The translations under genes and the position numbers were made by a program. The notes below the pieces were generated by a model, which worked only from the letters and a program-made list of their open reading frames with translations, did not search any database and was not told where the DNA came from. 64,000 nt of DNA from an uncultured Porphyromonadaceae bacterium (GTDB lineage Bacteria; Bacteroidota; Bacteroidia; Bacteroidales; Muribaculaceae). Every line of letters begins with the position of its first letter. Position 1 is the stretch's first letter. Positions 33,662-42,819 of this stretch are shown piece by piece. The stretch spans positions 50,642 to 114,641 of the forward strand of contig CAMCDS010000005.1 of assembly GCA_945873625.1 (NCBI GenBank). Direction: 5' to 3'.

Positions 33662-34435
33662 TCAGAGGTCGCGCGGTGGAATCGACTCCAGCTTATGCAG
33701 GATGCCTGTGCGCAGCAGCGACTCGTTGACTACATGCTCGATGAAGAAATGCAGACGGTCGGTGAATGAATATTTCACCGGCCGATTGTTTTGCGTCGTG
33801 ATGGTGGTCGGAGCCTCCTCTTCGTCGAGCGGATAGATGGCCGACGGAAGCATCACGCGTATCTTGATGTCGTGCTCATGGCACAGAGCTATGAAATTGT
33901 CGGCCACAAACCATGGTTTTCTGACGGTCATGAGGCTTGCCGCCTGGGGATTCAGCGCGTAGGCGTAAGTGCCGTGCACGTAGCGCGAGGGCTTCACGAG
34001 GCGCTTGTGGATCTCGTCGGCCGGGTCGTAGCTGTCGGGCGACTGTCCGCAGTACATGCAGGCGCATCCTACCACCGCTATGCGCGGACGCGGCACCGAC
34101 AGCCATGAGTCTATCTCCTCAAGCTCGCTGCTGAAATCGCGCACGGGATAGATGTCGTCTTCTATTATCAGGGTATTCTCTCCCTCCGATGCCACCCGGC
34201 GGTAGGCCTTCTGATGCGACAGTGTGCAGCCGATCTCGCCGGGACGGGGCTCGCGGCGGTAGAGGGCTGTGAAGCGGGGTATGTCGAAAGCCGCATCCCT
34301 CTCTTCCGGGCTCATCCTGCGGCCGTCGACGGCCTCCACCACGTCCGTCTCCATATAAGGGTGGTCTTTGAGCCGGTCGGTCAGTGCGCTGAGTCGGTCG
34401 GTGGATTCGGGGAGATTGATTATCAAGGTCTTCAT
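33662..34435 (-). CDS. Glycosyltransferase family 25 (LPS-type)
   Basis: A 257-residue GT25 enzyme. The family pattern is clear: LIINLPESTDRLSALTDRL at the N-terminus, VDGRRM, GEIGCTLSHQKAYRRV, and ENTLIIEDDIYP with a putative metal-binding acidic cluster. It is likely to add galactose or glucose to LPS or capsular glycan. It is transcribed after the flippase gene with an 18-base gap, forming a two-gene glycan unit. Confidence 0.92.
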   Translation of the reverse strand: MKTLIINLPESTDRLSALTDRLKDHPYMETDVVEAVDGRRMSPEERDAAFDIPRFTALYRREPRPGEIGCTLSHQKAYRRVASEGENTLIIEDDIYPVRDFSSELEEIDSWLSVPRPRIAVVGCACMYCGQSPDSYDPADEIHKRLVKPSRYVHGTYAYALNPQAASLMTVRKPWFVADNFIALCHEHDIKIRVMLPSAIYPLDEEEAPTTITTQNNRPVKYSFTDRLHFFIEHVVNESLLRTGILHKLESIPPRDL

Positions 34436-34453
34436 AAGGTGTAAACGTGTTTG

Positions 34454-35998
34454 TCAGCCGGCGCGGCGTATTTTGGCAACCATGCGGCGCGTGAACATCC
34501 TCATCCCGCTTGTCAGGGCAAATTGCGCCACAAAGAGGAAGAAGGCCACAATGGCGAATGTCTCTGCGGCCAGCATAGCGAATCCGCTCCAGCCCTCCAC
34601 TCCGAAATCGAGCATTGACGAGCACCAGTAGATGGGTAACAGGGCGGCGCAGATGGCGGCGATGTTGCAGAGGTGGATGCGCAGGTAGATAGATATGGGG
34701 GCGTGGAGGCCTGCGGAGAAGAGGAAATAGGGCTTCCAGATATAGACTATCAGCAGTAGGCTCACAATCACGCCGCAGAGGATGCCGTTAAGCCCCCAGA
34801 AGAATCCGAAGAGCACCGACAGGCCGAGATTGAGCACGGCTTCGGCGATTGGCGCCCATACGTCGCGGAAGAGTCCGTAGGCGTTGATGTAGGCATCTAC
34901 CGAATGGCGGGCGGTGTTGAGGAAAAGGGTTACGGAGATGATGAGTAGCGTCGATTCGGGAAGCAGGTATTCCTTGCCTATCCAAAGCCCGATGAATGGC
35001 TGCGAGAGCATGAAGACCATGATGGCCGCTCCGGCGCATATATATATGCGGATTGCGTAGAGCTCATCGAAGATGCGCAGTATCCGCTCCCTGTCGCCCT
35101 CGGCCACGAGGTTGCCCACGCTGGCTCCGATTGAGTTGAAGAGGGCGTTGAGGAGAATGAGCACGGCGACCACGATGGTCGTGTAGTTGGTATAGAAGGT
35201 TACGAGCGTCAGGCTGGCGAATCCGTAGATGACGAGCGGACTCGACTGCTGCAGCACGAAGGTGCTTATCTTATGGAAAAATACCTGCTTTATGCGGCTG
35301 ACTATGTCGGGGTAGCGACATCGCAGCTCCTTGCCGGAGGCTTCGGGCCGGCGCAGGAAGGGGTAAGTGTGCCTCACCATCAGGTGGAGCGCCACGGAGG
35401 CGATTACGGCGAATCCTCCTTCGAGGATGAGCCACCATATATAAGGATTGTCGACATAGCTTACCACCACCATCTGCACCGCGAGGCGGAGCATCATGCA
35501 GGCGCGGTAGCTGTAGGCCACCTTGTATTCCTTTTGGTCGGCCGTCAGCAGCACCTCCTTATAGTTGACGAAATATGTCAGAAGAGTCGAGACGAGGAGC
35601 ACGCCGAATGAGGCGTAGGCATACCACAGCGGCAGCTTCATCTTCGAGAAGATGAGCGGGAAGAAGCATCCGAGCACGATGGCGCCGGCTGTTACAAACA
35701 TTGCAATGCGTGAATACAGATGCCCCTGCAAGGCCACAATCTCGCATATCCGCTTCTCGTCGCGGTCGAAGAGGGGCTTATAGAGCGCGAAACCTACGGC
35801 CACGCCGATGCCGAGCTCGGCGATGTTGAGAAACTGCAGCAGGTTGGTGGCTGTGGTGTTGAGTCCGAGCACCTCGGTGCCGAGGCGTTCGAGAAACACG
35901 TTGCGCGTCTTGAACTGCAGAAGCATGTTGACGCCCATCAGCACGAGGGCGACGATTATATTCTTGATGCTTTTGTCGGTACGCGATTCTGAATCCAT
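34454..35998 (-). CDS. Polysaccharide flippase (Wzx/MOP family)
   Basis: A 514-residue inner membrane protein with 12-14 predicted helices. The N-terminus (KNIIVALVLMGVNMLLQFKTRNVFLERLG, quoted here only as residues 10-38) is typical of MOP-superfamily oligosaccharide exporters of the Bacteroidota type. It shows FGFFWGLNGILCGVIVS late in the second half. It probably flips an undecaprenyl-linked glycan for the adjacent GT25 product. The promoter lies at 36019-36027 in the short gap to the helicase gene. Confidence 0.9.
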   Translation of the reverse strand: MDSESRTDKSIKNIIVALVLMGVNMLLQFKTRNVFLERLGTEVLGLNTTATNLLQFLNIAELGIGVAVGFALYKPLFDRDEKRICEIVALQGHLYSRIAMFVTAGAIVLGCFFPLIFSKMKLPLWYAYASFGVLLVSTLLTYFVNYKEVLLTADQKEYKVAYSYRACMMLRLAVQMVVVSYVDNPYIWWLILEGGFAVIASVALHLMVRHTYPFLRRPEASGKELRCRYPDIVSRIKQVFFHKISTFVLQQSSPLVIYGFASLTLVTFYTNYTTIVVAVLILLNALFNSIGASVGNLVAEGDRERILRIFDELYAIRIYICAGAAIMVFMLSQPFIGLWIGKEYLLPESTLLIISVTLFLNTARHSVDAYINAYGLFRDVWAPIAEAVLNLGLSVLFGFFWGLNGILCGVIVSLLLIVYIWKPYFLFSAGLHAPISIYLRIHLCNIAAICAALLPIYWCSSMLDFGVEGWSGFAMLAAETFAIVAFFLFVAQFALTSGMRMFTRRMVAKIRRAG

Positions 35999-36018
35999 CT
36001 CTATAGCCTAACCGGAGT

Positions 36019-36027
36019 GCAAAATTA
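36019..36027 (-). promoter_or_regulatory. -7 promoter element of the flippase-GT25 unit
   Basis: On the minus strand TAATTTTGC precedes the flippase ATG by 20 bases, inside a 44-base gap. Confidence 0.6.
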
Positions 36028-36042
36028 CCTCTTTTGGCCGAC

Positions 36043-37458
36043 TTATGCAACCGGCAGCGAGGGATTGATGAGGAAAACCTTTTCGGTGGCGCGGGTGAGG
36101 GCGGTGTAGAGCCAGCGGTAGAAGTCGGGCCCGATGGCCTCGGGCATGATGGTGCCGAGGTCGAGGTATACGTGGCGCCACTGTCCGCCCTGCGCCTTAT
36201 GGCAGGTTACGCAATATGCGTATTTCACCTGCAGGGCGTTGAAATAGGGGTCGTCTGCCGTAGCCCGGTCTTTTTCGCTGAACTCACCTTCGTAGGAGTC
36301 CATCACCATGCGGTAGAACTGCTGCATCTCCTGTGCCGGAACCGACGGCCCTTCGGCCATGAGGCTGCGGAGCATTATCTTCACCCCAATGGGAGTCTCG
36401 GAGTCGGGAAGCTGAAGTTCGGCGTCGACGAAATAGCGTCCATAGGCTTTCTCCATCCCTCCGGCCCATACCACTTCGGCCGTCTGCCCGTTGGCGAGAA
36501 ATCCCTTCACCTTGTTGCGTTCACACCAGTAATAGTCGTTTTTGCTGATTATCAGCCGTTCGCCACGTTGAAGCGGCTCTTCGGCCATGAGCACCCGGGC
36601 GCGAAGCTGCGAATTGAAGTTGTTGGCGCGTTTGTTTGACCGGGTTATGATTATTGTCTCTTCGGCGCCTACGCGGTCCCACGAGGAGGCAAGAGTGTCG
36701 GCAAGGTCGTAGGAGCTGACTACCTCTACGTCGGAGAAACCGCGCGCCCTGAGTGTGAGCTGAACGGGATTTGCTGTGTAAAGGGCCTGACGCACGAGCG
36801 TGGCGTTGAGCAGGATGCCGCTGTTTTCACCCTGGCGCATGGTCTGCGTTAGGCTTATGCTCCACGGGGTCAGCCCCAGCTGGCGAAGTCTGTTCGGCTC
36901 CATCGCAGGCGAGCCTTCGTGGCCCACGGGGGGCAGCTGGGCTACGTCGCCGACGAACATCAATGTGCATCCCGGTGCGGAATAGACGTAGCGCACGAGG
37001 TGGAGAAGTAGGCTGTCGCGTTCGTTGCCGTCGGTGATCATCGATGCCTCGTCGACGATGAAGAGGGTATCGGTGAGGCGGTTGCGTGCAAGCATGAAGC
37101 CCCTTTGGCCCGGTTCGTTGCCGATAGGTCGGTATATGTGTCGGTGAATCGTAGAGGCCGGCGCCCCCGAGAATCCGCTCGCCACTTTGGCTGCGCGGCC
37201 GGTGGGAGCCAGGGTTACGGTGCGTTTCTTCAGCGAGGCAAGCACTTTCACCACAGCGGCCATGAGCGATGTCTTGCCTGTTCCTGCGAATCCGTTGAGT
37301 ATGAGTGCTTTCGTCGGTTCGGGGGAGAAGAGAAACCGTGCCACTACAAGCAGCGCCTCCCTCTGCTCGGCCACCGGGCGGAAGGGGAGCGCCTCCGTGA
37401 AGCGGACGCATAGTTCCTCGGGAGAGGAGGGAATCGGAGAGGCTGGCAGGTCGGTCAT
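36043..37458 (-). CDS. RecD-like superfamily 1 DNA helicase
   Basis: A 471-residue ATPase. Walker A is GFAGTGKTSLM, motif II is LFIVDEASMI, and motif III is MFVGDVAQLPPVG. Late motifs include TCHKAQGGQW and ALTRATEKVFL, giving the set of an SF1B (RecD/Dda-like) helicase. It lacks the long N-terminal region of full RecD2. It is the last gene of an operon with topoisomerase IV subunit A, overlapping the S41 peptidase gene by four bases. A role in replication or repair is likely but not specified by sequence. Confidence 0.9.
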   Translation of the reverse strand: MTDLPASPIPSSPEELCVRFTEALPFRPVAEQREALLVVARFLFSPEPTKALILNGFAGTGKTSLMAAVVKVLASLKKRTVTLAPTGRAAKVASGFSGAPASTIHRHIYRPIGNEPGQRGFMLARNRLTDTLFIVDEASMITDGNERDSLLLHLVRYVYSAPGCTLMFVGDVAQLPPVGHEGSPAMEPNRLRQLGLTPWSISLTQTMRQGENSGILLNATLVRQALYTANPVQLTLRARGFSDVEVVSSYDLADTLASSWDRVGAEETIIITRSNKRANNFNSQLRARVLMAEEPLQRGERLIISKNDYYWCERNKVKGFLANGQTAEVVWAGGMEKAYGRYFVDAELQLPDSETPIGVKIMLRSLMAEGPSVPAQEMQQFYRMVMDSYEGEFSEKDRATADDPYFNALQVKYAYCVTCHKAQGGQWRHVYLDLGTIMPEAIGPDFYRWLYTALTRATEKVFLINPSLPVA

Positions 37459-38483
37459 TGCTGGTTGGATTGTCCGGCGAGGGCTATGGCGTAGTCGAGT
37501 ATGGCGTCTTTCCCCTGCGCGAGTTCTTCGTCGGGAGCATCCACTTCATGGTCGGGCTCAATGCCGAACTCCGTCGGGTTGCCGTTTCGGTCGGATATGG
37601 GCGAGGCCGAGAAGCGCACGCTCCATCCGTTGGGGAGCTCCGACGAGAAGGGGAGTCCGCCTCCCCCTCCGGTGCGCGCCCCTACCACGGTTACTCCGTC
37701 CATACCCTTCATGCAGGCTATGAAGTCGTTGGCCGCGCTGAATGTCGACCGGTTGGTGAGTATTATTATGGGTTTGAGCCATTTGGGCCTTGCCTCGTCG
37801 GCGGGCTTGTAGGTGAAGCGGTAGGGCTCGGAGAAGTCGTTGTGGCCCGGGCCTGTCTTGTGGCGGATGTATCCACCGGTGATTTCTCGGGTGATGAAGC
37901 GCCCGGCGAGCCGCTCCACATTGGTGAGCATTCCGCCCCCGTTGTCGCGCACGTCGAAAATCAGCGTCTCGCAGTCCGAGAGATAGAGAAACACGTAATC
38001 AAGCGCTGTTTCGGATATTCCCGACGAGAACGAGGGATAGTAGATGTAGCCGATTTCGGGAGTAAGCCGCTTGTAGATGATGCCGGAGGTAGTCATCCAG
38101 TCGAAGTCAAGGTAATATTCCTCGAGGGTCCGGAGATTGAAGTTCTGCGGATAGTCGGTCCACCATTTGCGGTAGTAGCTAGTATTGAACGATGAAATGA
38201 GGTTGACGTGTCCGTCCTGAAGTTCGTCGAGCATCTCGCCGAAGAGGTTGAAGAGCTTTAGTCCGCGTGTGTCGGCGTCGATGCGGCTGCGGTATTTCTC
38301 GCCTATTGCCTCCCAGTCGATGTCTTTCTCCTCGAAGAAGCAGTAGCGTGAGTCGATGATGCTCCAGAGGGCATCGAAGTTGCCCTCCGCTGAGTCTTTA
38401 TAGTCGGGGGCGTCGTGGCATCCGGTCAGAGCCACGATGGCCGCGACGGCCGCGACGAGCCGTAGAAGATGGTTGGCTTTCAT
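37455..38483 (-). CDS. S41 family (C-terminal processing-like) peptidase lipoprotein
   Basis: A 342-residue lipoprotein (lipobox LTGC). The start at 38483 (MKANHLL) gives the signal peptide; a longer frame is not used. The peptidase core has LIFDVRDNGGG, ILTNRSTFSAANDF with the probable catalytic Ser, and VVGARTGGGGG. No PDZ domain is obvious. Four-base overlaps link it to the outer membrane protein gene before and the helicase after. Confidence 0.88.
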   Translation of the reverse strand: MKANHLLRLVAAVAAIVALTGCHDAPDYKDSAEGNFDALWSIIDSRYCFFEEKDIDWEAIGEKYRSRIDADTRGLKLFNLFGEMLDELQDGHVNLISSFNTSYYRKWWTDYPQNFNLRTLEEYYLDFDWMTTSGIIYKRLTPEIGYIYYPSFSSGISETALDYVFLYLSDCETLIFDVRDNGGGMLTNVERLAGRFITREITGGYIRHKTGPGHNDFSEPYRFTYKPADEARPKWLKPIIILTNRSTFSAANDFIACMKGMDGVTVVGARTGGGGGLPFSSELPNGWSVRFSASPISDRNGNPTEFGIEPDHEVDAPDEELAQGKDAILDYAIALAGQSNQQ

Positions 38484-39412
38484 AATGAATAGATTGAAAT
38501 GGCCTCGGGCGAGGGAGCGTTGCGGCGCAGACCGATGCCGTGGGGAATCCATCCCACCACAAACGAATGGCTCTGAATCTGCGTGTTGAGGCTGTTGGTC
38601 CAACTCGACCGGAGCGTATAGCGGTAGCCTAAGCGGAGGGCCGAGGGGCCTATGTCGAGGTCGAAGGCAAGGAGGTTGTCGATGCAGAAGCGGTTGCCCC
38701 ACCAGCCGAAGTGTGCCAGCCCCGACCTGTTGCCGAGATAGATTTCATAATATGTCTCGCCGTATTGGGGCGAGAAGAACACCGACAGCGAGGGGAGCGA
38801 CACCCGGTCGCTGACGCGCACCGGAAGCCGGCCTATTCTGAAGGGATAGGAGGCGGATGCGGTGGCGGCTATCGAGAGCGCTGCCTTGGCAGATGCAGGA
38901 TTGTTGGAGTTGCGGGTCAGGTAAAGCACTCCACATTCGGCCGAAACGGAGCCTCCTGCGGTGAAGCTGACCCCGGTGTCGATGGTGCGTGTCCATGCGG
39001 CTCCCCAGGCGAACGAGGCGTCGAAGCCGAGCATGAGTGCGTTTTTCGCCGGGTTGAGCATGCGCGAGAATCCGGCGTCGGCGTCAAACGTCATCTGCCA
39101 TGAGTTTCCGCCCCAGGGGAGGCGTTTGCTCCAGGAGCCTGCCAGCGAGAGGTTGTATCCGTGGTAGCGGACGGGGGAGAGGTAGGTGTCGAGTGCCGAA
39201 GTGCCGCCCGCTTCAAGCATGTAGACTTGCGTTACGGGTCTCTTTACCTCGTGAAACGAAAAGCAGCACATTGTGCCTTCGAGAGCACGCACCACCGAAT
39301 CGGCCGAACATTCGGGCGGTTCGCCCACTTCCACAAAGCGGTCGAAGGCTTCGGCCCGCCCGGTGAAGAGGGCAAGCATCGAGATGGCCGGAAGGAGTGT
39401 AAATCGGTTCAT
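38480..39412 (-). CDS. Outer membrane beta-barrel protein (DUF3316-like)
   Basis: A 310-residue protein with a signal peptide (1-22) and a body of alternating polar/aromatic strands suited to an outer membrane barrel. The segment YHGYNLSLAGSWSKRLPW and TYLSPVRYHG recall DUF3316 proteins of Bacteroidota. The function is unknown. It starts with a four-base overlap on the parC stop and ends with a four-base overlap on the S41 start. Confidence 0.75.
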   Translation of the reverse strand: MNRFTLLPAISMLALFTGRAEAFDRFVEVGEPPECSADSVVRALEGTMCCFSFHEVKRPVTQVYMLEAGGTSALDTYLSPVRYHGYNLSLAGSWSKRLPWGGNSWQMTFDADAGFSRMLNPAKNALMLGFDASFAWGAAWTRTIDTGVSFTAGGSVSAECGVLYLTRNSNNPASAKAALSIAATASASYPFRIGRLPVRVSDRVSLPSLSVFFSPQYGETYYEIYLGNRSGLAHFGWWGNRFCIDNLLAFDLDIGPSALRLGYRYTLRSSWTNSLNTQIQSHSFVVGWIPHGIGLRRNAPSPEAISIYSL

Positions 39413-42195
39413 GGCTTCTCTCCGGTGTTGTCGAGGTCGGCAAACAGGTCGCCCTGCACCACCTCCGGTTTCGGCACGTCCGGCCGTTCGTCATCCGCAT
39501 CCGGTTTATCCTGCGTCTGCGGTTCCGGCTCCGGCTCAGGTTCGGGTTCCGGCACGCGCGTAGGCTCCAGCTCCTCTACCTTGTCTATCTTGAACAGCGA
39601 GATGCGTTTGCCCTTTGCCTTGAAGCTCTTTACGCCGATGAAGTCGTCGGCCTCCACTTCGAGCGGCGGACGAACGGAGTCGCTGCCTCCGAACGTGAAG
39701 AGCAGGCGCGGATAGGGCGTGGCCGTGAGCAGGATGATTTTCGAGCCGTCTTCCGAGCCAACGAAGCGCTGGCGGCGCGCCGAGGGCTCGAATCGGAAGC
39801 GTTTGAGATATGGGAATCCGAACGACGAATCGTAGAGCACGAGCGTCCATACCTTGTCGGGACAGAACTTCTCGATGCGGTAGATGTCGTCGTCGTAATG
39901 GTTGGTGTCGGAATAGTCGGTGGTATAGAAGTCGCCGGCTGTGGTGATTACGAGCACCTTGTCATCGCCCTGGAACACTCCGAGGCTATCTCCGCGTCCG
40001 TCGTAGTTGAGGCGCAGCACGTCTTTGTCGAACCACACCTCGCGTCCGCCGAGCGTGCTCGCACCCTTCTCGGAGAGCGAGATGCCTGCCACGGAGTATT
40101 TGGTGGCAAGATTGCCCATAGCCTCCTTACCCTTGATGCCCACTTCGGCGAAGTTGATGAAGAAGTCTGACATGCGAGGGAGACGTCCGCGTGAGTCGCG
40201 TTCATCTTTTTTGAGCGACACCTTGACTATCTCTGCCTCGCCGTTGGGGTTGACGGAGAGGTATTCTATTTTCGAGCCGGCGAATCCGCCCGTGAGGCTG
40301 TATTCCTTCTCGCGGGTCAGTCCGGTGATGAAGCAGCGCTTCTTATAGTAGTTGCCGGCCTTGCCCTGGCGGTAGATGATGTTGTAGACGGTGCGTTTGT
40401 CGCCTTTCTTGAAGAGTCCGATGTATTCGATTTTCTTGCCGACGTATACCTTCTCGCTCACCTTTACTATCTTGTAGGTGCCGGTCTTGTAGATTATCAG
40501 CACGTCGTCGAGGTCGGAGCAGGTGAAGAGGTATTTGGCGTCTTTGAGTCCGGTGCCTATGAAGCCGCCCTCCTTGTCGAAGTAGAACCGCTTGTTGGCC
40601 TCGGCCACCTTCGTGGCCTCGATTGAATCGAATCCGCGCAGAGTGGTGCGTCTGGGGAAGCGGCTGCCGTAGGTCTTGCGCAGATGGTCGTACCATCCGA
40701 CGGTATATTCCACGATGTTGTCGATGTCGTGGCGTATCTTCTCCACCGTGGCGTTGAGTTCGGCTATGCGTTCGTCGGCCTTGTCGGAGTTGAACCGGAA
40801 GATGCGCTCGAAAGGAATCTTCCATAGCTTGAGAATGTCGTCGGCCGTTATTTCGCGGAAGAATGAGGGCTTGAACGGCTCAAGGCGCCTGTCGACGTGG
40901 GCCACGGCCTCGTCGCTCGAACGGGCCTCTTCGTATTCCTTGTCCTTATATATCCTCTCCTCTATGAAAATCTTTTCGAGCGAGGCATAGAGCTGAGCCT
41001 CCTGCGTCTCGGCGAGTTTGATTTCAAGCTCGCGGTGGAGCATCTCGCGTGTGTGGTCCACGCTGTAGCGGAGCACGTCGCTCACCGTCAGGAAGCGCGG
41101 CTTTTTGTCCCATATCACGCAGCAGTTGGGCGAGATGCTCACCTCGCAGTCGGTGAAGGCATATAGGGCGTCGATAGTCTTGTCTGACGAGGTGCCGGGA
41201 GCGAGATGCACGAGGATGTTGGCAGTGGCGGCCGTGTTGTCGTCCACCTTGCGTATCTTTATCTTCCCCTTCTCCTGGGCGGCGATGATAGAGGCTATGA
41301 GGGTCGACGTGGTCTTTCCGAAGGGAAGCTCCCTGATGGCGAGCGTCTTGCTGTCGACCTTCTCGATTCGCGCGCGCACCTTGAGCGAACCTCCGCGCGC
41401 GCCGTCGTTATAGCGCGAGGCGTCGAGGAGACCTCCGGTCTGGAAGTCGGGGTAGAGCGCGAACTCCTCGCCGTGCAGATATGCTATGGCGGCCTCGATA
41501 ATCTCGTTGAAGTTGTGGGGGAGTATCTTCGACGAGAGTCCGACGGCGATACCTTCCACCCCCTGGCTGAGCAGGAGCGGAAACTTCACGGGGAGCGTAA
41601 CCGGCTCCTTGCGCACGCCGTCGTAAGAGGGCATCCATTCGGTGATTTTTGAAGAGAAGAGTGTCTCGAGGGCGAACTCCGAGAGGCGGGCCTCGATGTA
41701 ACGTGTGGCGGCCGCCTGGTCGCCGGTCAGTATGTTGCCCCAGTTACCCTGCGTGTCGATAAGCAGCTCCTTCTGTCCGAGCTGCACGAGCGCGTCGCCT
41801 ATCGAGGCGTCGCCGTGGGGGTGATACTTCATCGTCTCGCCGACTATGCCGGCCACTTTGTTGAAGCGGCCGTTGTCGGTGGTGCGCATGGCATGGAGTA
41901 TGCGCCGCTGCACGGGTTTGAGTCCGTCTTCGATGTGGGGCACGGCGCGTTCGAGAATCACATAGCTGGCATATTCGAGATACCAGTTGCGAAACATTCC
42001 GGAGAGCAGCGTCCGCTTCTCCCCTTCGCCGGGCACCTTATATGCAGGCACCTTGCGCGGCGGGATGTCGGCTTCGGCCTTTGCCTCAAGCGCCTCGTCG
42101 GCTGCCGACAGGGGCGCCTCCGCGGAGCCTTCGTTTCCGGCTCCTTCTGCATTCTCTTCTATGTCGTTGTTGTGGAAGTCTTCGGTTTCGCTCAT
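39409..42195 (-). CDS. parC: DNA topoisomerase IV subunit A
   Basis: A 928-residue type IIA topoisomerase A subunit. The ATG at 42195 (MSETEDF) is preferred. The catalytic Tyr is Y166 in AAATRYIEARLSEF, preceded by GLKPVQRRILHAM and KYHPHGDASIGDA. The C-terminal part has beta-pinwheel repeats typical of ParC more than GyrA, and no GyrA box (QRRGGKG) is seen. An acidic/Pro tail with a PEPEPEPEP tract ends the protein. The N-terminal 60 residues are an extra acidic extension. It is the first gene of a four-gene overlapping operon. Confidence 0.9.
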   Translation of the reverse strand: MSETEDFHNNDIEENAEGAGNEGSAEAPLSAADEALEAKAEADIPPRKVPAYKVPGEGEKRTLLSGMFRNWYLEYASYVILERAVPHIEDGLKPVQRRILHAMRTTDNGRFNKVAGIVGETMKYHPHGDASIGDALVQLGQKELLIDTQGNWGNILTGDQAAATRYIEARLSEFALETLFSSKITEWMPSYDGVRKEPVTLPVKFPLLLSQGVEGIAVGLSSKILPHNFNEIIEAAIAYLHGEEFALYPDFQTGGLLDASRYNDGARGGSLKVRARIEKVDSKTLAIRELPFGKTTSTLIASIIAAQEKGKIKIRKVDDNTAATANILVHLAPGTSSDKTIDALYAFTDCEVSISPNCCVIWDKKPRFLTVSDVLRYSVDHTREMLHRELEIKLAETQEAQLYASLEKIFIEERIYKDKEYEEARSSDEAVAHVDRRLEPFKPSFFREITADDILKLWKIPFERIFRFNSDKADERIAELNATVEKIRHDIDNIVEYTVGWYDHLRKTYGSRFPRRTTLRGFDSIEATKVAEANKRFYFDKEGGFIGTGLKDAKYLFTCSDLDDVLIIYKTGTYKIVKVSEKVYVGKKIEYIGLFKKGDKRTVYNIIYRQGKAGNYYKKRCFITGLTREKEYSLTGGFAGSKIEYLSVNPNGEAEIVKVSLKKDERDSRGRLPRMSDFFINFAEVGIKGKEAMGNLATKYSVAGISLSEKGASTLGGREVWFDKDVLRLNYDGRGDSLGVFQGDDKVLVITTAGDFYTTDYSDTNHYDDDIYRIEKFCPDKVWTLVLYDSSFGFPYLKRFRFEPSARRQRFVGSEDGSKIILLTATPYPRLLFTFGGSDSVRPPLEVEADDFIGVKSFKAKGKRISLFKIDKVEELEPTRVPEPEPEPEPEPQTQDKPDADDERPDVPKPEVVQGDLFADLDNTGEKP

Positions 42196-42516
42196 GGTGT
42201 TTGGTGGTCTATCGGGGTGTAAAATTAATAAAAAATCCTCAATCCTCAAAATCGGCCGGCCAAATACCCGCACAACGCTTCGGGATGATGACGAATTTTA
42301 ACATTTCAAGGGTGTAAGGATTGAAATATTCATGCAAACTTTTAGAAAAGTGCAAAATATCTTTTTGCTAAATTTATCCCTTAGAGCCTCGGATGGCCGG
42401 GGCCTGCACGAGGGGGCAAATCCCGGAAATCGCGGTATTGCTGGCAAAATGTCATTAATCGGGCTTTCATTGACTTGCGGAGGAGGGTTTGCGTGCAAAA
42501 AATGTTTCATGAAAAT
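42196..42516. other. Intergenic region upstream of parC
   Basis: AT-rich near the parC start (42215-42300), then a GC-richer stretch with no coding frame that looks real. I find no RNA gene. The divergent promoter at 42517-42548 follows. Confidence 0.4.
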
Positions 42517-42548
42517 TTGTGTAATCAAAATATTTGAAGTAGCTTTGC
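42517..42548 (+). promoter_or_regulatory. Promoter of the broken secreted-protein gene
   Basis: TTTG (about 42517-42520) and TAGCTTTGC (42540-42548) are 19 bases apart. A long leader of about 270 bases follows before the start codon at 42820. It contains a hairpin CCGGCCTCCCC/GGGGAGCCGG (about 42700-42725) but no riboswitch I recognise. Confidence 0.6.
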
Positions 42549-42819
42549 ATCGGTATCACACAGCGGCGGATACCGGATAGGAATAACCGGTATGCTAACG
42601 AAGCTTAATTTTTGCGATTTATTCACCATCAGTGTAGCGCCGAGAATTGAACTTCTGCGGAAGCAAGAACGAAAGCGAATCCACGATGTCTGAAACTGAC
42701 CGGCCTCCCCTTCGGGGGAGCCGGCAGCGGAAGACGCAAAAACGCCTCATGCCGGATGCCGAAATGCCTGCCACCTTATTCTCTTCAGAATCAAATATCT
42801 TCATTAATATCATACCTGT

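Noticed and set aside
42549..42819. Long 5' leader of the broken secreted-protein gene as a second riboswitch
   Set aside because: No B12 box or other known aptamer core is readable; only a simple GC hairpin is seen.
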